Origin: Deltaproteobacteria bacterium
Lineage (GTDB): Bacteria > Desulfobacterota > Desulfobacteria > Desulfobacterales > Desulfobacteraceae
Length of the DNA: 5,418 bases
Assembly (NCBI GenBank): GCA_003647385.1
Contig: QMMT01000179.1
Location: 1-5,418 of the forward strand
Reading direction: 5' to 3'
This document shows, one piece after another, positions 5,257 through 5,418 of the stretch (position 1 is its first letter; every line of letters starts with the position of its first letter). The position numbers and the translations under genes were made by a program. Below the pieces are notes generated by a model, which did not search any database, was not told where the DNA came from, and saw nothing but the letters and a program-made list of their open reading frames with translations.

Positions 5257-5288
5257 AAGTGCAGGCTAAACAACTTCCGCCTGCACTT
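5257..5288 (-). repeat. Perfect GC-rich stem-loop between the right-edge gene and the stress protein gene; terminator-like
   Basis: AAGTGCAGGC (5257-5266) and GCCTGCACTT (5279-5288) pair over ten bases around a 12-base loop, seven of the pairs in the GTGCAGGC core being largely G-C. On the minus strand it begins 14 bases after the stop codon of the upstream gene and is followed by TTAACTC, so the U-tract is only a short run. It could be a leaky terminator, giving partial read-through into the stress protein gene, or a 3' end protecting the upstream mRNA. Confidence 0.6.
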
Positions 5289-5302
5289 CACATGCCGCTG
5301 CA

Positions 5303-5418
5303 CTAGTTACCAAGTGTATCAGCTGTAGCCTCTTGTTTAAGATGCTCATTCCATTTTTCACCCCAAAGATCTGGTACAGTCTCTTCCACCTGAATAATGG
5401 AATCCCAGCTAATGCCGA
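5303..5418 (-). CDS. C-terminal end of an unrecognised protein (partial)
   Basis: One minus-strand frame is open from the window edge to a TAG at 5303-5305 and encodes the last 37 residues plus two bases of another codon. The piece is hydrophilic, with acidic and aromatic residues (SWDSIIQVEE, then VPDLWGEKWNEHLKQEA) and ends DTLGN. It looks like a soluble protein's C-terminal helices. I do not recognise the family. The other open frame across this stretch (from 5418, ending SAAA) reads as a less natural composition. The gene lies 77 bases upstream of the stress protein gene in the same direction, separated by the stem-loop at 5257-5288. Confidence 0.6.
   Translation of the reverse strand, partial: GISWDSIIQVEETVPDLWGEKWNEHLKQEATADTLGN

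Overview
The window suggests a Gram-negative, probably anaerobic bacterium. A sulfate-reducing deltaproteobacterium of the Desulfobacterales type is my best guess. This rests on the mix of families (CoA-disulfide-reductase-like flavoprotein, DUF1638 protein, LpxL-type acyltransferase) and moderate to low GC; it is inference, not a database match. No tRNA, rRNA, CRISPR array, insertion sequence or other mobile element is visible. Coding density is high and nearly everything is on the minus strand.

Read in the direction of transcription (right to left), the window holds: (i) the C-terminus of an unrecognised gene entering from the right edge (5303-5418); (ii) a universal stress protein gene (4770-5225); (iii) a small protein of unknown function, 87 residues (4427-4690); (iv) a DUF1638-like protein (3728-4390); (v) a CoA-disulfide-reductase-like FAD/NAD(P) oxidoreductase (2321-3661). 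Genes (ii) to (iv) each have a strong AAGGAG or GGAG ribosome binding site. Two long perfect stem-loops without U-tracts sit on either side of the stress protein gene. The 66-base gap before the oxidoreductase holds a possible promoter and a loose Fur-box match.

An AT-rich gap of 89 bases (2232-2320) separates this group from a second, tightly spaced minus-strand group of lipid genes: a CDP-alcohol phosphatidyltransferase (1626-2231), an LpxL/PatA-type lysophospholipid acyltransferase (727-1611) and a PAP2 membrane phosphatase (116-703). The gap carries a perfect TATAAT box and an inverted repeat. The three lipid genes plausibly work in sequence on one lipid: headgroup transfer from a CDP-diacylglycerol-like donor, removal of a phosphate, and an added acyl chain. 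The substrate cannot be read from the sequence. The PAP2 gene meets, tail to tail, a plus-strand gene whose last 33 codons lie at the left edge.

The points most worth a second look are the three-gene lipid cassette, the PSGD instead of PSGH motif in the phosphatase, the unusual NAD(P) site of the oxidoreductase, the uncharacterised stress protein / small protein / DUF1638 block, and the paired stem-loops around the stress protein gene. I do not see proof of an entirely new system.
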